The position numbers and the translations under genes were made by a program. Below are positions 1-10,194 of a stretch of 64,000 bases of DNA, piece after piece (positions within the stretch are counted from its first letter, which is position 1; every line of letters starts with the position of its first letter). The notes under the pieces were generated by a model. It saw only the letters and a program-made list of their open reading frames with translations, ran no database searches and was not told the origin of the DNA. This stretch comes from Aspidapion aeneum (lineage: Eukaryota; Arthropoda; Insecta; Coleoptera; Brentidae), in the NCBI GenBank assembly GCA_963576565.1, contig OY755045.1, positions 1,797,477-1,861,476 on the forward strand. Direction: 5' to 3'.

Positions 1-353
1 AAAGCACGCTGTTGTATGGAATAGACTTGTCGCGTAACAGAAAATACAAAACAAAAATGGAAAGTGTCGGAATGGATGTCATAAAAAGATCAATGAGAAT
101 ATCTATAAAAGAAAGAATGGGAATCGAGGGAAGCATAACGGATGACATCATTAAAAGACAACTGATATGGTACGGCCATGTACAACGGATGAACGACGAA
201 AGATTACCAAATCAGGTCCTAGAATGGCAACCAATTGGGCGCAGATACGCGTCCTAAACTAGAATGCCAACAGTCAATCCAAAGATCAATAAGTCAAAAA
301 ATCCTGACAGAAGATGATTGTCAGGATCGTAGGAGGTAAAGAATAAGCATCAA
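1..353 (+). pseudogene. C-terminal end of a non-LTR endonuclease/reverse transcriptase (family ERT-B), cut by the window edge
   Basis: An open frame at 12-257 encodes the tail of an insect non-LTR reverse transcriptase, recognised by the motif IWYGHVQRMNDERLP followed by a basic GRR segment; this W-GH-V-RM motif lies after the RT domain in many arthropod ERT proteins. The frame stops at 257, but the expected continuation RPKLECQQSIQRS and DDCQDRRR can be read in another frame from about 248 to 353, so a one-base indel breaks the gene. The related copy at 22474-22800 shows the same tail. The 3' UTR runs on to a short TAG-type repeat near 385-395, which is this family's terminal tail. The upstream part lies outside the window. 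It is a dead copy. Confidence 0.7.
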
Positions 354-1046
354 ACAACATAGAAAAACGTTCTAAACCGACATCGTAGTAGTAGTAAATG
401 ATAAAATGTCAATGACAATTCGCCATTATAAAAAACCTACTACGAATCCTCTTTTAAAGCCAGAAAAGGAAAACCAATTCTTTTATTAATAAGATTGGCT
501 TAATTTTGCTTTATATTCTGGAAGACTCAACGGCCGTTCCCCCCCCCCCCCCTATAATAGGTTATCGCTATCTCATGATTCATGTCTAGCCACATTGGTG
601 CTAAATCGGTCTTATACAGTGGCGGCTGTTGCAGGGAGGCCAACGGGGCAGTGCCCTCCTAAAACTAGAAAACAAACGGAATTTTGAATTGATTTATTTT
701 TAAAAAGTTAAATCTTCCCTTACGAAATGATTGTCTAGTTCTTTTTATTATCTACGGTTAGCAACAAGCGATTAATTGGGTGCGGTGCGGGGCAAGGTTT
801 TAATTTTATCCGTTTTTCAGCGGGGTATGGGGAGATGTGCTCGAGCGGGGGCGGGAGGTATGTTTATTTTAGTTGAAGTCGGCCATCATCATCGTGCGAA
901 AACGTTCGTTGCCCTTCCCAGCGTTGCCGGTTCTGTCCTTAGTGAAGACGTATGAGTTTGTTTTAATTCATTGTTTGTTTTTGTTATCGTTTGTTTATAA
1001 AATGGAAATAAATACCGTCGATTAAATTTTAGTGCAAGTAATAAAA

Positions 1047-1455
1047 AATTATGCGATGCTGAAAACTGGTTGTACGGTTGTGAAAAAAGAAATGTTTTTT
1101 TTGCTTTATTTGTCTAGTTATGAATAATCCACGAAGTGATCCTGCGTGGGTGGCAAAGGAAATGTGTGATATCAAGCACTTTAGTGAAAAGTTAAAAAGA
1201 CACAAAGTAAGTGGTATTCATTTAAATAAACACATAGAATTTTATATGCTAGGCAAGACTGATATTAGGTGCCAATTGAATAGTGCCTATTGGGAAAACA
1301 TTACATAGTGAAAATAGACATATACTTGGTAGGTTAATAGACTGTTTAAAATTCTGTGGGATTTTTGAGGTTGCTCGACAGGGCCATAAAAAAGAAAGGC
1401 GAATGGACTTTATCCATAAACAAATAAACTTACAGCTACACCAAGTAGTGGCTTG
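1047..1455 (+). pseudogene. hAT transposase fragment (TTF-type zinc finger and N-terminal region)
   Basis: Translated pieces follow the usual order of TTF-type (ZMYM-like) hAT transposases. First comes WLYGCEKRN near 1060-1095, the zinc-finger segment that normally precedes FC-PC. Next, DPAWVAKEMCDIKHFSEK and IRCQLNSAYWENIT are in the frame 1120-1308. After a frame change, NRHILGRLIDCLKFCGIFEV appears around 1311-1370. Family members carry a longer DDE catalytic core and a C-terminal dimerisation region, neither of which is visible here; the sequence is cut by the retrotransposon insertion at 1487-1500. Stops and frameshifts make it non-functional. The assignment rests on motif order seen by eye. 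Confidence 0.55.
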
Positions 1456-1499
1456 TTTGTAACATGCTAAAATAAAATTGTTTCGGTAAGTTTTTTTAT

Positions 1500-2836
1500 T
1501 ATTAAAAAAAAGGAAAAAAAAAAAAGGAAGGAAAGATATATGTGACAATTATAGAGGTATATCTGTAACTAGTACGCTAAGCAGAATATATGGCAAAATA
1601 ATAAGAAATAAAGTGGAGAGCGAATATAAAGATATGGAGGCAGAAGAACAAGCTGGTTTCAGGGCGGGTAGATCGACTTCAGATCATCTCTTTTGTATAA
1701 CCCAAGTTATTGAAAAGAAAATGGCATACGGACAAGAGCTCCATCTGCTTTACGTAGATTTGCAGAAGGCATATGATAGTATACCACTAAATCTACTTTG
1801 GAAAGCGTTGGAAAAGACAAACATAAGCGTACAACTAATTAAGGCCATCAAAGAGTTATACCGCAATAGTAAGGCAAAAGTTAAAATAAAAGCAAAACTA
1901 ACCAAAGGCTTTCAAGTAAATAAAGGTCTTAAACAAGGTTGCTGTATCTCGCCTACGCTCTTCAAGATATATTTGGAACAGGTCCTTAAAGTCTGGAAGA
2001 GAAAATGCCAAAACATGGGAATTCCGTTGAATGAAACCACCTTGTATACTTTATGTTTCGCCGATGATCAGATAGTGGTGGCTCAGGATTATGACGACCT
2101 CGAATATATGACACGAAAACTAATAGACGAGTACAATAAGTGGGGACTAGAGGTTAATATCAATAAGACAGAGTATATGTGTATTAGTGGAACGAAACAG
2201 GATCTAATCTTAAATACTGGGCAGCGAATTCAGTCCTGTGATGAGTATAAATACTTGGGTCTAAAAATTACAGCTGACGGAACACTAGACAAAGCTATAA
2301 AAGATAGAAACGTACAAGGAAGAAAAGCAATAACTTTATTAAATGGAATAATTTGGGACCAAAGTATATCAAAACATAACAAAAAGCTTATATATAACAC
2401 CATTGTAAAAAGTATTATTACATACGGCTCAGAAGTATGGCCAATCAAAGATAGAACAGAAAAAATGCTTTCCGCTACGGAGATGGACTATTGGAGAAGA
2501 GCAGCAGGGAAATCAAAAAGAGAAAGAGTTACCAATCAAAGAATAAGAGAAATTATGACAGTGGGTGAACGTACTCTAGTGGATGATATAAGAACAAAAC
2601 AACTGGTGTGGTACGGACATGTACAAAGAATGGATGATGGAAGACTACCTAAACAAATATTACAATGGAAACCAACTGGCCGAAGAAAACGAGGAAGACC
2701 AAGGAGAAGCTGGAGAGAAGGAATAGATAGTGAAATAAGAATAAGAGGCCTAGATGATGAATTATGGGCAAACAGAAACGAGTGGAGATTGGGTATCGGA
2801 AGACGTAGAACGTTGTGAAACCGATAAATATATATA
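1500..2836 (+). mobile_element. 5'-truncated non-LTR retrotransposon (family ERT-A)
   Basis: The insertion is bounded by a 13-bp direct repeat TAAGTTTTTTTAT at 1487-1499 and 2837-2849, a typical target-primed reverse transcription TSD. The 3' end reads GTGAAACCGATAAA followed by a short TA repeat, the same tail as the copies at 26179-26846, 43150-44008 and 63684-64000. The 5' end is truncated inside the RT domain, and the endonuclease domain is absent. The element lies inside the hAT at 617-2916. Confidence 0.85.
1541..2818 (+). CDS. Reverse transcriptase of non-LTR retrotransposon, N-terminally truncated (family ERT-A)
   Basis: This is an RNA-directed DNA polymerase that copies element RNA at a nicked target. 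The frame is open upstream of the first ATG (1613), and the conserved CDNYRGISVTSTLSRI block begins at 1541, so the frame is given from there; no true start codon is implied. RT landmarks in order are QAGFRAGRSTSDH, YVDLQKAYDSIP (motif A aspartate), KQGCCISPTLF (motif B), CFADDQIVVA (catalytic FADD) and EYKYLGLKI. A C-terminal segment follows with VWYGHVQRMDDGRLP, a basic GRRKRGRPRRSW stretch and a terminal GIGRRRTL. No stop interrupts about 425 codons, so this copy is recent, yet the apurinic-type endonuclease normally found N-terminal is lost. The clade (RTE-like or similar) cannot be settled by eye. Confidence 0.85.
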   Translation, partial: CDNYRGISVTSTLSRIYGKIIRNKVESEYKDMEAEEQAGFRAGRSTSDHLFCITQVIEKKMAYGQELHLLYVDLQKAYDSIPLNLLWKALEKTNISVQLIKAIKELYRNSKAKVKIKAKLTKGFQVNKGLKQGCCISPTLFKIYLEQVLKVWKRKCQNMGIPLNETTLYTLCFADDQIVVAQDYDDLEYMTRKLIDEYNKWGLEVNINKTEYMCISGTKQDLILNTGQRIQSCDEYKYLGLKITADGTLDKAIKDRNVQGRKAITLLNGIIWDQSISKHNKKLIYNTIVKSIITYGSEVWPIKDRTEKMLSATEMDYWRRAAGKSKRERVTNQRIREIMTVGERTLVDDIRTKQLVWYGHVQRMDDGRLPKQILQWKPTGRRKRGRPRRSWREGIDSEIRIRGLDDELWANRNEWRLGIGRRRTL

Positions 2837-3491
2837 TAAGTTTTTTTATCTCATTTTTCATGCAATTTAAATTTCTGCCCCCCTCCCCCAATTTATAACG
2901 TCACAAGCCACCACTGGTCGTATACCCACTGCTTTAATGTCGCGAGAAGTCTGATATTAATTTGTTGTTTTTCTTTCACATCACTTATTTGAGATAAAAG
3001 TAACGTTCTAAAAGGGAGAAAACCAACGAATGTTAAGGAAAAAATCGTGGGTTAATATTGAACAACAAAAAAACAACTTTTATTCGCGTCAAAGCGAGTA
3101 AGCAAATAAACTCAATGACTAGGAAATTATTACCATTCTTTTATTTTCTTTCATTTTCGTTCGTTTTCTATTTTCGAAAGCACGCTTTTTTTTCTTTTAG
3201 TTTTTTATAAGGTCCGCATAGACCTATCCTAACTGTCTGTATACAGTGAAGCCTCTCCTTGCATAAACCTCTATCATAACAAAAACATTTCATGTAAAAA
3301 AAAGCCAAGTACGCGAAAATGGCATTCCGTAAAAAGAATTGAGATAAAAGTAACTTTTATTTGAACGAATATGACTATAAACGCTAAAACTGCGTTTCGT
3401 GCTGAAATCATCATAATTCGTGTTCTAGTTACTTGTAATAATGAAGATGAAGAATACAGTCCTATCCACATGGAGACTGGGTTATCAAAAC

Positions 3492-4060
3492 CAGGAGCGG
3501 CTAGTGCATAAGGGCTGCAGAGCTGCAGAACCCCCAAAATTTTCACATTATTTGACTATTTTTCAGCCGCTGCTATTTTTCTAATATAATTATTTTATTT
3601 CTAAAATTATTGGAATAGCAGTATATTTTCGGTTCGGTGTTGGTATAGTAGGCCTTCAAATCGCGTACGTGTGTTGAGTATGACGCCGCGCGCCGTCGTC
3701 GAAGGCCGCATTTCACAGTCGGTCAAATGAAGTTATTGGCATTGTGGCGCTGCTAAATTGCAACACAACGTAGCTGGGCGGCTAACGAGATCTGTGCTCG
3801 GCTAGGAACCCCTTCCTTCGCCCCGCACTGCACTTGCTCAAGGGTTTAGATAGCGAAATCTAGGCAAAAATAGAGCTGCAAAACTTGCAGTTCCAGTACA
3901 ATTCCGGGCGGGCGGGCTCAGCGTTGCGTGTTTGCGGGCGCATTTATTTATTAAGAAGACGCTAAACGCATGAGCGGGAGGTTATGGTCGTGTTTGTTGT
4001 TTGTTTTTGTATAATTGTGTCGGCAGAACTCACAAACTTTACTGTCACGAGCCGCCACTG
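3492..4060. mobile_element. Non-autonomous hAT element, 569 bp
   Basis: A perfect 8-bp TSD, ATCAAAAC, flanks it (3484-3491 and 4061-4068). The right terminus reads CACGAGCCGCCACTG, whose complement CAGTGGCGGCTCGTG matches the TIR of the hAT at 617-2916; the left terminus CAGGAGCGGCTAGTG is a slightly decayed version. The interior is GC-richer than its surroundings around 3660-3960 and has no convincing coding frame. A second copy, about 90 percent identical by eye, is at 51338-51881. Confidence 0.85.
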
Positions 4061-4392
4061 ATCAAAACTATGAAGTTATTTCCAAATAATTTACTATACT
4101 GACTAACTATTTCTTGCTTTATATTGAGTTTATTTTTTGATATATTAATTATGCATTCTATGGCAGAAAGAATTCCTGTTTCATTAGGTTCAGAACCTTG
4201 TGATTTTGGATTTAGTAATTCTGCAGCAAAATAAATGGGCTTAATGGCAAGATTTAAGAATGTTTTAAATATTTCCAATAATCCCAATATTTCCAATATT
4301 CCCGAGACACGTTTGGAAATTTCCAATATTTCCATTTTCATGGAAATATGTCCATTTACATCACTATACTAGTACTAATAGATCTTTTTAAA

Positions 4393-4566
4393 ATGGCGCC
4401 TAGTAAAAATCTTCTGAGTTTACTCGATAAAATGGAAGTTGTTAACGTTTCGGAGAAGAAACATCTATCAGCACGAAAGATCGCTGAAAAATTTAATATC
4501 GGAAAAACTCAAGCAGCGAAAATTGTCAATAAATATACATTAAAATTTCACAGTTCTCTCCCATAA
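4393..4566 (+). pseudogene. pogo/Tigger-type (CENP-B-like) transposase N-terminus fragment
   Basis: The frame encodes a peptide starting MAPSKNLLSLLDKMEVV, then HLSARKIAEKFNIGKTQAAK. The spacing of 'E-V-, K-L-, R-IAEKF-IGKTQ' is that of the first helix-turn-helix (psq-like) of CENP-B, Jerky and Tigger transposases, which bind the element's ends. After about 55 residues the reading ends at a stop. The second DNA-binding domain and the DDE domain are not seen downstream. It is a short relic. Confidence 0.55.
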
Positions 4567-5160
4567 GCGGACACCTCCAATAAGTTACAAATTCACTGTA
4601 CTTACAGGATCTTTTTCTAACAATTCCTATCCATTTCAGATGTCTCTCTTTTACCTCAAATTCTGACTTTATTCACTGCTACTCGAACAGTTCAGTAGTA
4701 TTCATATCAAACCAGGATCTAAGGGTTTTCAATCCTGAAATCCTTCTTATACTAAACACCAATTCTTTCCATTAATTTTCTCTCCAAGATGGATTGCAGT
4801 AAATTAAACCTGCTCTCACTTCTCATATTGTGTCCTAAGTTTGGAATTTTCGAATTTTCACATTATGAAACTTAACTATAACAGTAACAGTTTCAGCTAT
4901 GTGGCTATTTCAACTATCTCGCGCACTTGCTAATAAATACAAAAATTTCTAATTTTTTTTAGCGCTTCGATGTTTTTCGATCAAAAAATCATCCTAATTT
5001 CAGAAAGCAGATATCCAAAAATCAAATTGAATCTTTCATAAGTTTTTCAAAAAGGAATAAAAAAGGGCTTACAGCTTTGCCGCTAAAGAATAAAATAAAA
5101 ATAAACACGCTTTAATACACAGAAAAAAAAAAGTATAGAATTATGGCGTTGATTAAATAA
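4567..5160. other. No recognisable gene
   Basis: AT-rich sequence with stops in all frames. No repeat shared with the rest of the window was noticed. Confidence 0.5.
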
Positions 5161-5167
5161 CTTAACA

Positions 5168-6725
5168 CTCTGATGATGATGATTCATGTGAGAGGACTTT
5201 ATAGCCCTTCCACTGTGACCACCAGTGGGTCTTTGTGGCTTGCTTAGGAGTGATTTCTCACTACTGTATGCCTAATCCTCCAAAAAGGCCAGCTATCAGT
5301 TTGGGTGAGACACTGTTTAGATCTTCTGAGTCAATCTGAGGTTTACCGAAAGTGTAATGACGTAAACGTGCAATAGCCGGACATTCGCACAGTACATGCT
5401 GACTGTTTCGTCATCCTCCATACAGAGTCTACATTCGGTCTCTTCTGTTAGTCCCATTCTGTGCACGGGTACTCTCAGTCGACAGTGACCCGTAAAAAGA
5501 CTAGTCACTATACGTATCTCCTTTCTGGTGAGTCCAATAATGTTCCTGGCTCTGTTTCTACAAGGTCATTTAATGAACTCTTTAGAGTGAGCCAGTTCTG
5601 GTATATTTATCCAGTATTGTTGAAAGCTATTCTCAATCCATTTTAACATGGTTGATTTAGCAGCACTGTATGATTTCCCCAGGGCTGTCTCGGTGCTGAA
5701 AAATTCGGCAGATGCCGTTTTCCTCTGCGGCCTCATTTCCCTCGTGCCCATAATGCACTGGTATTCATACTAATGACACATTGTTAGCGCTAGCAAGCGC
5801 ATTCAGCAAATTCTTACAGCTCCTCACGGTTCTCGATGAGACCGTATAGGAATCAAGCGCTCTTAAGGCTGCTTGACTGTTGGAGAAGATTTTTATTATC
5901 CTCTTGGTCCATTCGTGGTCAGTAATCCGCCGGGCACATAGTTCAATGGCTACAAGTTCTGCCTGAATTATATTAGCCAATTAGCCGAGGCTATGATTAA
6001 TCTCGACTTTTTCTTGAATACTAACAACTCCAGATCCAATGCCCGATGGCATTTTGGATCCGTCGATATACCAGAAGCTATCGTTATTTGAAGAATTGAT
6101 CCTGTTTTTAACCAGTCCTCCCTTTCTGGGAGGATAATGTTGTATAGCTTTCTGCTGTACCCCGTGTTGGGCATAACGTCGGATATCATTCCTAGATTTG
6201 CATCCAACTCTTGTTCCCTTATTAGGGCTGTTGATATCACTTTGTTTGCCCTGCCATCCTGGTGGTTGACTCTTATTCTGTTGTTGTTCTTCGTGCCTCT
6301 GCCTCTAAGAAAATGTGAAGCGAAGGTAAGTTTGGTAAGCACTCAAGCGCAGTCGATGGGCTAGAGCTCATTGCACCACATATGGCAACACTGGTTTTTT
6401 GTTGTAAGCTGGTTAGTTTGGCCCTTGAGGTTCTTTGATGTGCCTTCTCAAACCAGACTATTGCGCCATACGCGATCATTGGTCTGATGACTGTTATATA
6501 AAGCCAATACATTTGTTTTTGTGCAAATTCTTTTTCACGTCCAAGGGGACAGTGTGGCTTTGCAGGTTACTTTTTCCATATGGGCATTCAAGCTAAGAGT
6601 TTTATTTAGAGTGACCCCTAGGTATTTCTTCTCTGATGCAAATGGAATTCTTTCACCGTAATAAAGCTCCGCAGGAGTCAGGAAATCAAGCTTTCTTTTA
6701 CGGGTCAACGGTATAATAACTATTG
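5168..6725 (-). pseudogene. Non-LTR retrotransposon 3' half: RT tail, RNase H and C-terminal Cys/His motif
   Basis: Read on the minus strand, the remains run in normal order. The end of the RT domain carries KKYLGVTLNKTLSLNAHMEK (about 6650-6590). The RT thumb follows, YITVIRPMIAYGAIVWFEKA (6512-6430). The RNase H start is WYIDGSKMPSGIGSGVVS (about 6075-6020), then ELVAIELCARRI and FSNSQAALRALDS, which carry the expected acidic residues. The tail is LFTGHCRLRVPVHRMGL with CRLCMEDDE, a Cys-rich segment near the C terminus. Several frameshifts and stops separate these blocks. The 3' UTR ends in a CAT-type repeat near 5170-5185. An RNase H domain fits the I/R1/LOA side of insect non-LTR elements. 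The tails at 31740-32142 and 32528-32930 are from the same family. Confidence 0.75.
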
Positions 6726-7109
6726 TAGATACTGTATACTAAAATTTTAGTTTCTCCAAATGAGATGATTTGTTTTTTCAGTGTAGGCTCGTCGCCGCCG
6801 TGGCATGATTCCAAATGCAATCGGGCGACCCCAAAAACTCTACTTTTATAAAAATTTATCTCTTGTAAAAGACGAAAACTAGCATGGATGCTATATAGAG
6901 ACGATCTTTTCTACACGCCTTTCTATTTTTCCTGCACAGCTAAAACTCTATTTGGCTTTTCGCTTCGTACCAAAGAATAGGATGATGAAAAAAAGAAGTA
7001 AACATTTAGCAAATCGGACAGATGGTTTATTAGTTATACGCGATTATAATATGCATTGCTTATTCCTTTGAAAAAGTCTTATTTTCTCTGAAACAACTCT
7101 AAGAGAAAT
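6726..7109. other. No recognisable gene
   Basis: Possibly further decayed upstream part of the minus-strand retroelement; no motif could be read with confidence. Confidence 0.4.
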
Positions 7110-7866
7110 TTGTAATATTTGTAATTTTTGTAATTTTTGTAATTTTTGTAATTTTTGTAATTTTTATGACTTGTATTTTTGTAATTTTTGTAATTTTTGT
7201 AATTTTTGTAATTTTTGTAATTTTTGTAATTTTTGTAATTTTTGTAATTTTTGTAATTTTTGTAATTTTTGTAATTTTTGTAATTTTTGTAATTTTTGTA
7301 ATTTTTGTAATTTTTGTAATTTTTGTAATTTTTGTAATTTTTGTAATTTTTGTAATTTTTGTAATTTTTGTAATTTTTGTAATTTTTGTAATTTTTGTAA
7401 TTTTTGTAATTTTTGTAATTTTTGTAATTTTTGTAATTTTTGTAATTTTTGTAATTTTTGTAATTTTTGTAATTTTTGTAATTTTTGTAATTTTTGTAAT
7501 TTTTGTAATTTTTGTAATTTTTGTAATTTTTGTAATTTTTGTAATTTTTGTAATTTTTGTAATTTTTGTAATTTTTGTAATTTTTGTAATTTTTGTAATT
7601 TTTGTAATTTTTGTAATTTTTGTAATTTTTGTAATTTTTGTAATTTTTGTAATTTTTGTAATTTTTGTAATTTTTGTAATTTTTGTAATTTTTGTAATTT
7701 TTGTAATTTTTGTAATTTTTGTAATTTTTGTAATTTTTGTAATTTTTGTAATTTTTGTAATTTTTGTAATTTTTGTAATTTTTGTAATTTTTGTAATTTT
7801 TGTAATTTTTGTAATTTTTGTAATTTTTGTAATTTTTGTAATTTTTGTAATTTTGGTAATTTTGGT
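7110..7866. repeat. 9-bp minisatellite, unit TAATTTTTG
   Basis: About 80 near-perfect tandem copies of TAATTTTTG. The only clear break is near 7164-7178 (ATGACTTGTATTTTTG), and the last units decay to TAATTTTGG. Because the unit is a multiple of three and lacks stops in several frames, long artificial open frames appear on both strands; their single-motif peptides (NYK, LQK, FVI, FCN) mark them as non-genes. Confidence 0.98.
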
Positions 7867-8039
7867 GATTCTGATTCAGTTTTAAGCTTAACATGTGTAG
7901 AACCATGCAGAAGGACACATGCACACCCCCATGACATGTTGCACTGTAAATCATACCGTAATATAAAAGAAAATAAATCGATTCACAACGGATCTGATAC
8001 CTTCCTAGCGAGCTTATAAGCACACTTCAAGTAAACTCC

Positions 8040-8335
8040 ATAATATATCAGCATTGAAAACAGTTTTTTGTAAATATCTCAGAAACGAAAGCTCATACAA
8101 AGTGTTTAGTTATAACATAAATTATCAATCGATAGACTACTATATTCCGAAAAACGCATATTGATGCGAAGCTCGGTTAATTGTCAAAAAACTGTCATCA
8201 GCAATATTGGATTTTAACCAAAATGGAATCAGCTCGTAACAGTGTCGATCACTATTTTACCTGAGAATTTTATAAAAATCGGTTTAGCGGTTTAGGAGCT
8301 ATCCTGTTACTGACAGATATACAATGTTTGTTAGT
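8040..8335 (+). repeat. Interspersed repeat shared with 17695-17986
   Basis: The two copies share blocks such as AACAGTTTTTTGTAAATATC, CGCATATTGATGCGA, CACTATTTTACCT and GTTTAGGAGCTATC in the same order. Here the 3' end is followed by ATATACAATG rather than a long microsatellite. The family is not identified; the fixed 3' boundary suggests a SINE-like or other retroposed repeat. Confidence 0.65.
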
Positions 8336-8560
8336 AAGTACTTTATTTTGAATGAATTTCTGTTTGGACTTAGGAGTAGAAAACCTTCTTGATCAATCTT
8401 TCAATATACTTGAGTTTCCAGAAAATATTGGTTCAAGTCGGATCAACAAGAACCGAAAGTCTAAGTATAAGCTCACGTCTTGTTAAGTCTATATAAAATG
8501 TCCCCCGGGAAAAGCCACATCAGTGAAACTCTTTTAAAGAAAACTTACCATAAAGCCTGC

Positions 8561-9102
8561 TGTCCATGGAGCGTATTACCTCGCGGATTCTTTTTTCCCA
8601 GGCTTCGATTGGCTAAAATTTTTTTATACGGAGAACACGATCTGAAAATGGCATTTTGCGCACGCTGTATGCAAAACGTTTTGCACACGCTTATGTCATT
8701 TCTGCATACGGGTCTCCCGTCATTGTGATTTTTGTTGTTGTCACCCATCAATATAGGTTGGCTTAGTTCCGTAGCAACCGTCACTGCTCGTATGTTTTGT
8801 TGAAAAAATTGTTGAATTTTTAAAGTTTTGTTGTAAAAATGTCGGAAATAAAAACAAGTTAAATTAAAATTTGATTTTTCTTTCTTTATTAGTAGTCGTA
8901 TAAAAAATATTGTAAAAAACTCGTTTGAAAACCTCTTTGCACACTCCCTCGACTTGTAGACCTCGCCTTCGGCTCGGTCTACCAAACTGTCTCGATCGTG
9001 TGTAAAGAGTCGTTTTCAAACCTTGTTGTTTAAATAACTATTAATCAACCAATTAGAGACAAAGAAAAGATAAATCTGTGCGGATAATACGCTCCATGGA
9101 CA
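8561..9102. mobile_element. Palindrome-ended MITE, 542 bp
   Basis: Termini are a perfect 18-bp inverted repeat TGTCCATGGAGCGTATTA (8561-8578, complement at 9085-9102). Similarity continues inward through ATTGG-containing segments. No clear TSD could be defined, so the superfamily is unknown. Inside lies a smaller hairpin around 8951-8990 (GTAGACC, CTCGCCTTCGGCTCG, GGTCTAC). Confidence 0.7.
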
Positions 9103-9525
9103 CCTGTCCAAGAATGTATTTTGTGTGTTTAAATCAGATCGTCGCCTTGATGCAGAACTATTCCATGTCCAGTTTTCCCATTTTTCGTTTTTTTTGCGGA
9201 AACGTATAGCTCCAAGCGCGCTTTATTGAATGCAGAAATATTGGATGTCTAAGAGATGAATCATCCCCACCATCCGCGCGACCAATTTAAGTGATGATAC
9301 CTTGACCCGTGCTAGTCCAAGTCCAACTAAAAAAGCGTTCTCCTGTAAAAACATAATTTTGTGACTTACAATAGTTCTGCATTAAGGCGACGACATACCT
9401 TGGACAGTTGCTAGCCACGGCAGCCACCACTCAGACAAGAGATTGTTCCTTCGAACCTTGCCGAGCTTAAGGTCCTGGGGAGAAAGTTGTTCACTGGCTA
9501 GGGATCCTGAGAGCTACCGGCTTAC

Positions 9526-9870
9526 GAAAGACATAGTTTGGATCCCTGGCAGAAAGCACAAGGCCAACGAGGACGTCTTATCGACCTTGGAAAAAATCCA
9601 CGGCTAAGTAGCCCTAGTTGGAGAGTGTGGGAAAGAAGGAGGAGGTTAAAGGCCTTCGCCTGGTCCTAAGGATTGACAAAAAGTCCGTCACCAACTTGGA
9701 GAAGGGTGGCTTCCATCCTTTTTATAGTGCCAAGGGCGCAGGTAAAACTGCAAACCTCAAAAAAGAGCAAAACATGGGACGACCAGCGCGATCCTGTTAA
9801 CCCTGAAGCTGAAAAGAGTCCCGAGCAGGAAACTCCTCAGGGCCATTTTGTCTCAAAACTCCGAGAGTGA
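9526..9870 (+). pseudogene. Retroelement ORF1-like relic (resembles DUF4780-type domain)
   Basis: The blocks DIVWIPGRKHKANEDVLSTL, then KGLRLVLRIDKKSVTNLEK and GGFHPFYS, follow the pattern 'WVPG...EEVL-RL...G-RLVLSID--S---L' of a domain found in gag-like ORF1 proteins of arthropod retroelements. Stops and at least one frameshift near 9605-9640 break the frame. The segment is GC-richer than its neighbours, consistent with a former coding region. The domain name is from memory of the family pattern; a profile search would decide. Confidence 0.4.
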
Positions 9871-10194
9871 GGAGGCAGGGCAAAACTCTGATCCGGAAAG
9901 TAAAGGGGGCATATGACCAGTAAGAACTAAGCAATAATACCGGTTTATTAAATACTAAACTTAAGCCTACGTAACACTCGTTGATGACACTGAAATTCTT
10001 ACAAGCAAATTTGGGACATAAACAGGCCTCAACCGCTATTCTATCTAAAAAGCTCAAAGAAATAAGCATCAACTAACACTTTTAAGTACGTTAAAAAAAT
10101 GTTATTTTATGTTAAACTAACCCGAAAATTTGTGCCTTTTTTGTAGATATATTTCGAAAAAACAAAATTTGCCCTATGTGTATACTATACCCGG

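Larger units (their letters stand above)
617..2916. mobile_element. hAT-family DNA transposon remnant, interrupted by a retrotransposon
   Basis: Imperfect terminal inverted repeats are CAGTGGCGGCTGTTG at the left and the complement of CAGTGGTGGCTTGTG at the right. The flanks are GTCTTATA (609-616) and GTCGTATA (2917-2924), an 8-bp TSD with one mismatch, which is the hAT TSD length. The left part (about 1047-1455) keeps pieces of a TTF-type hAT transposase. The ERT-A retrotransposon at 1500-2836 sits inside it, so the hAT is the older insertion. The right part of the transposase is missing, so the element cannot move by itself. Confidence 0.75.

Noticed and set aside
7079..8023. Open frames of 239-314 codons on both strands
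   Set aside because: They are translations of the 9-bp minisatellite and contain only one repeated tripeptide.
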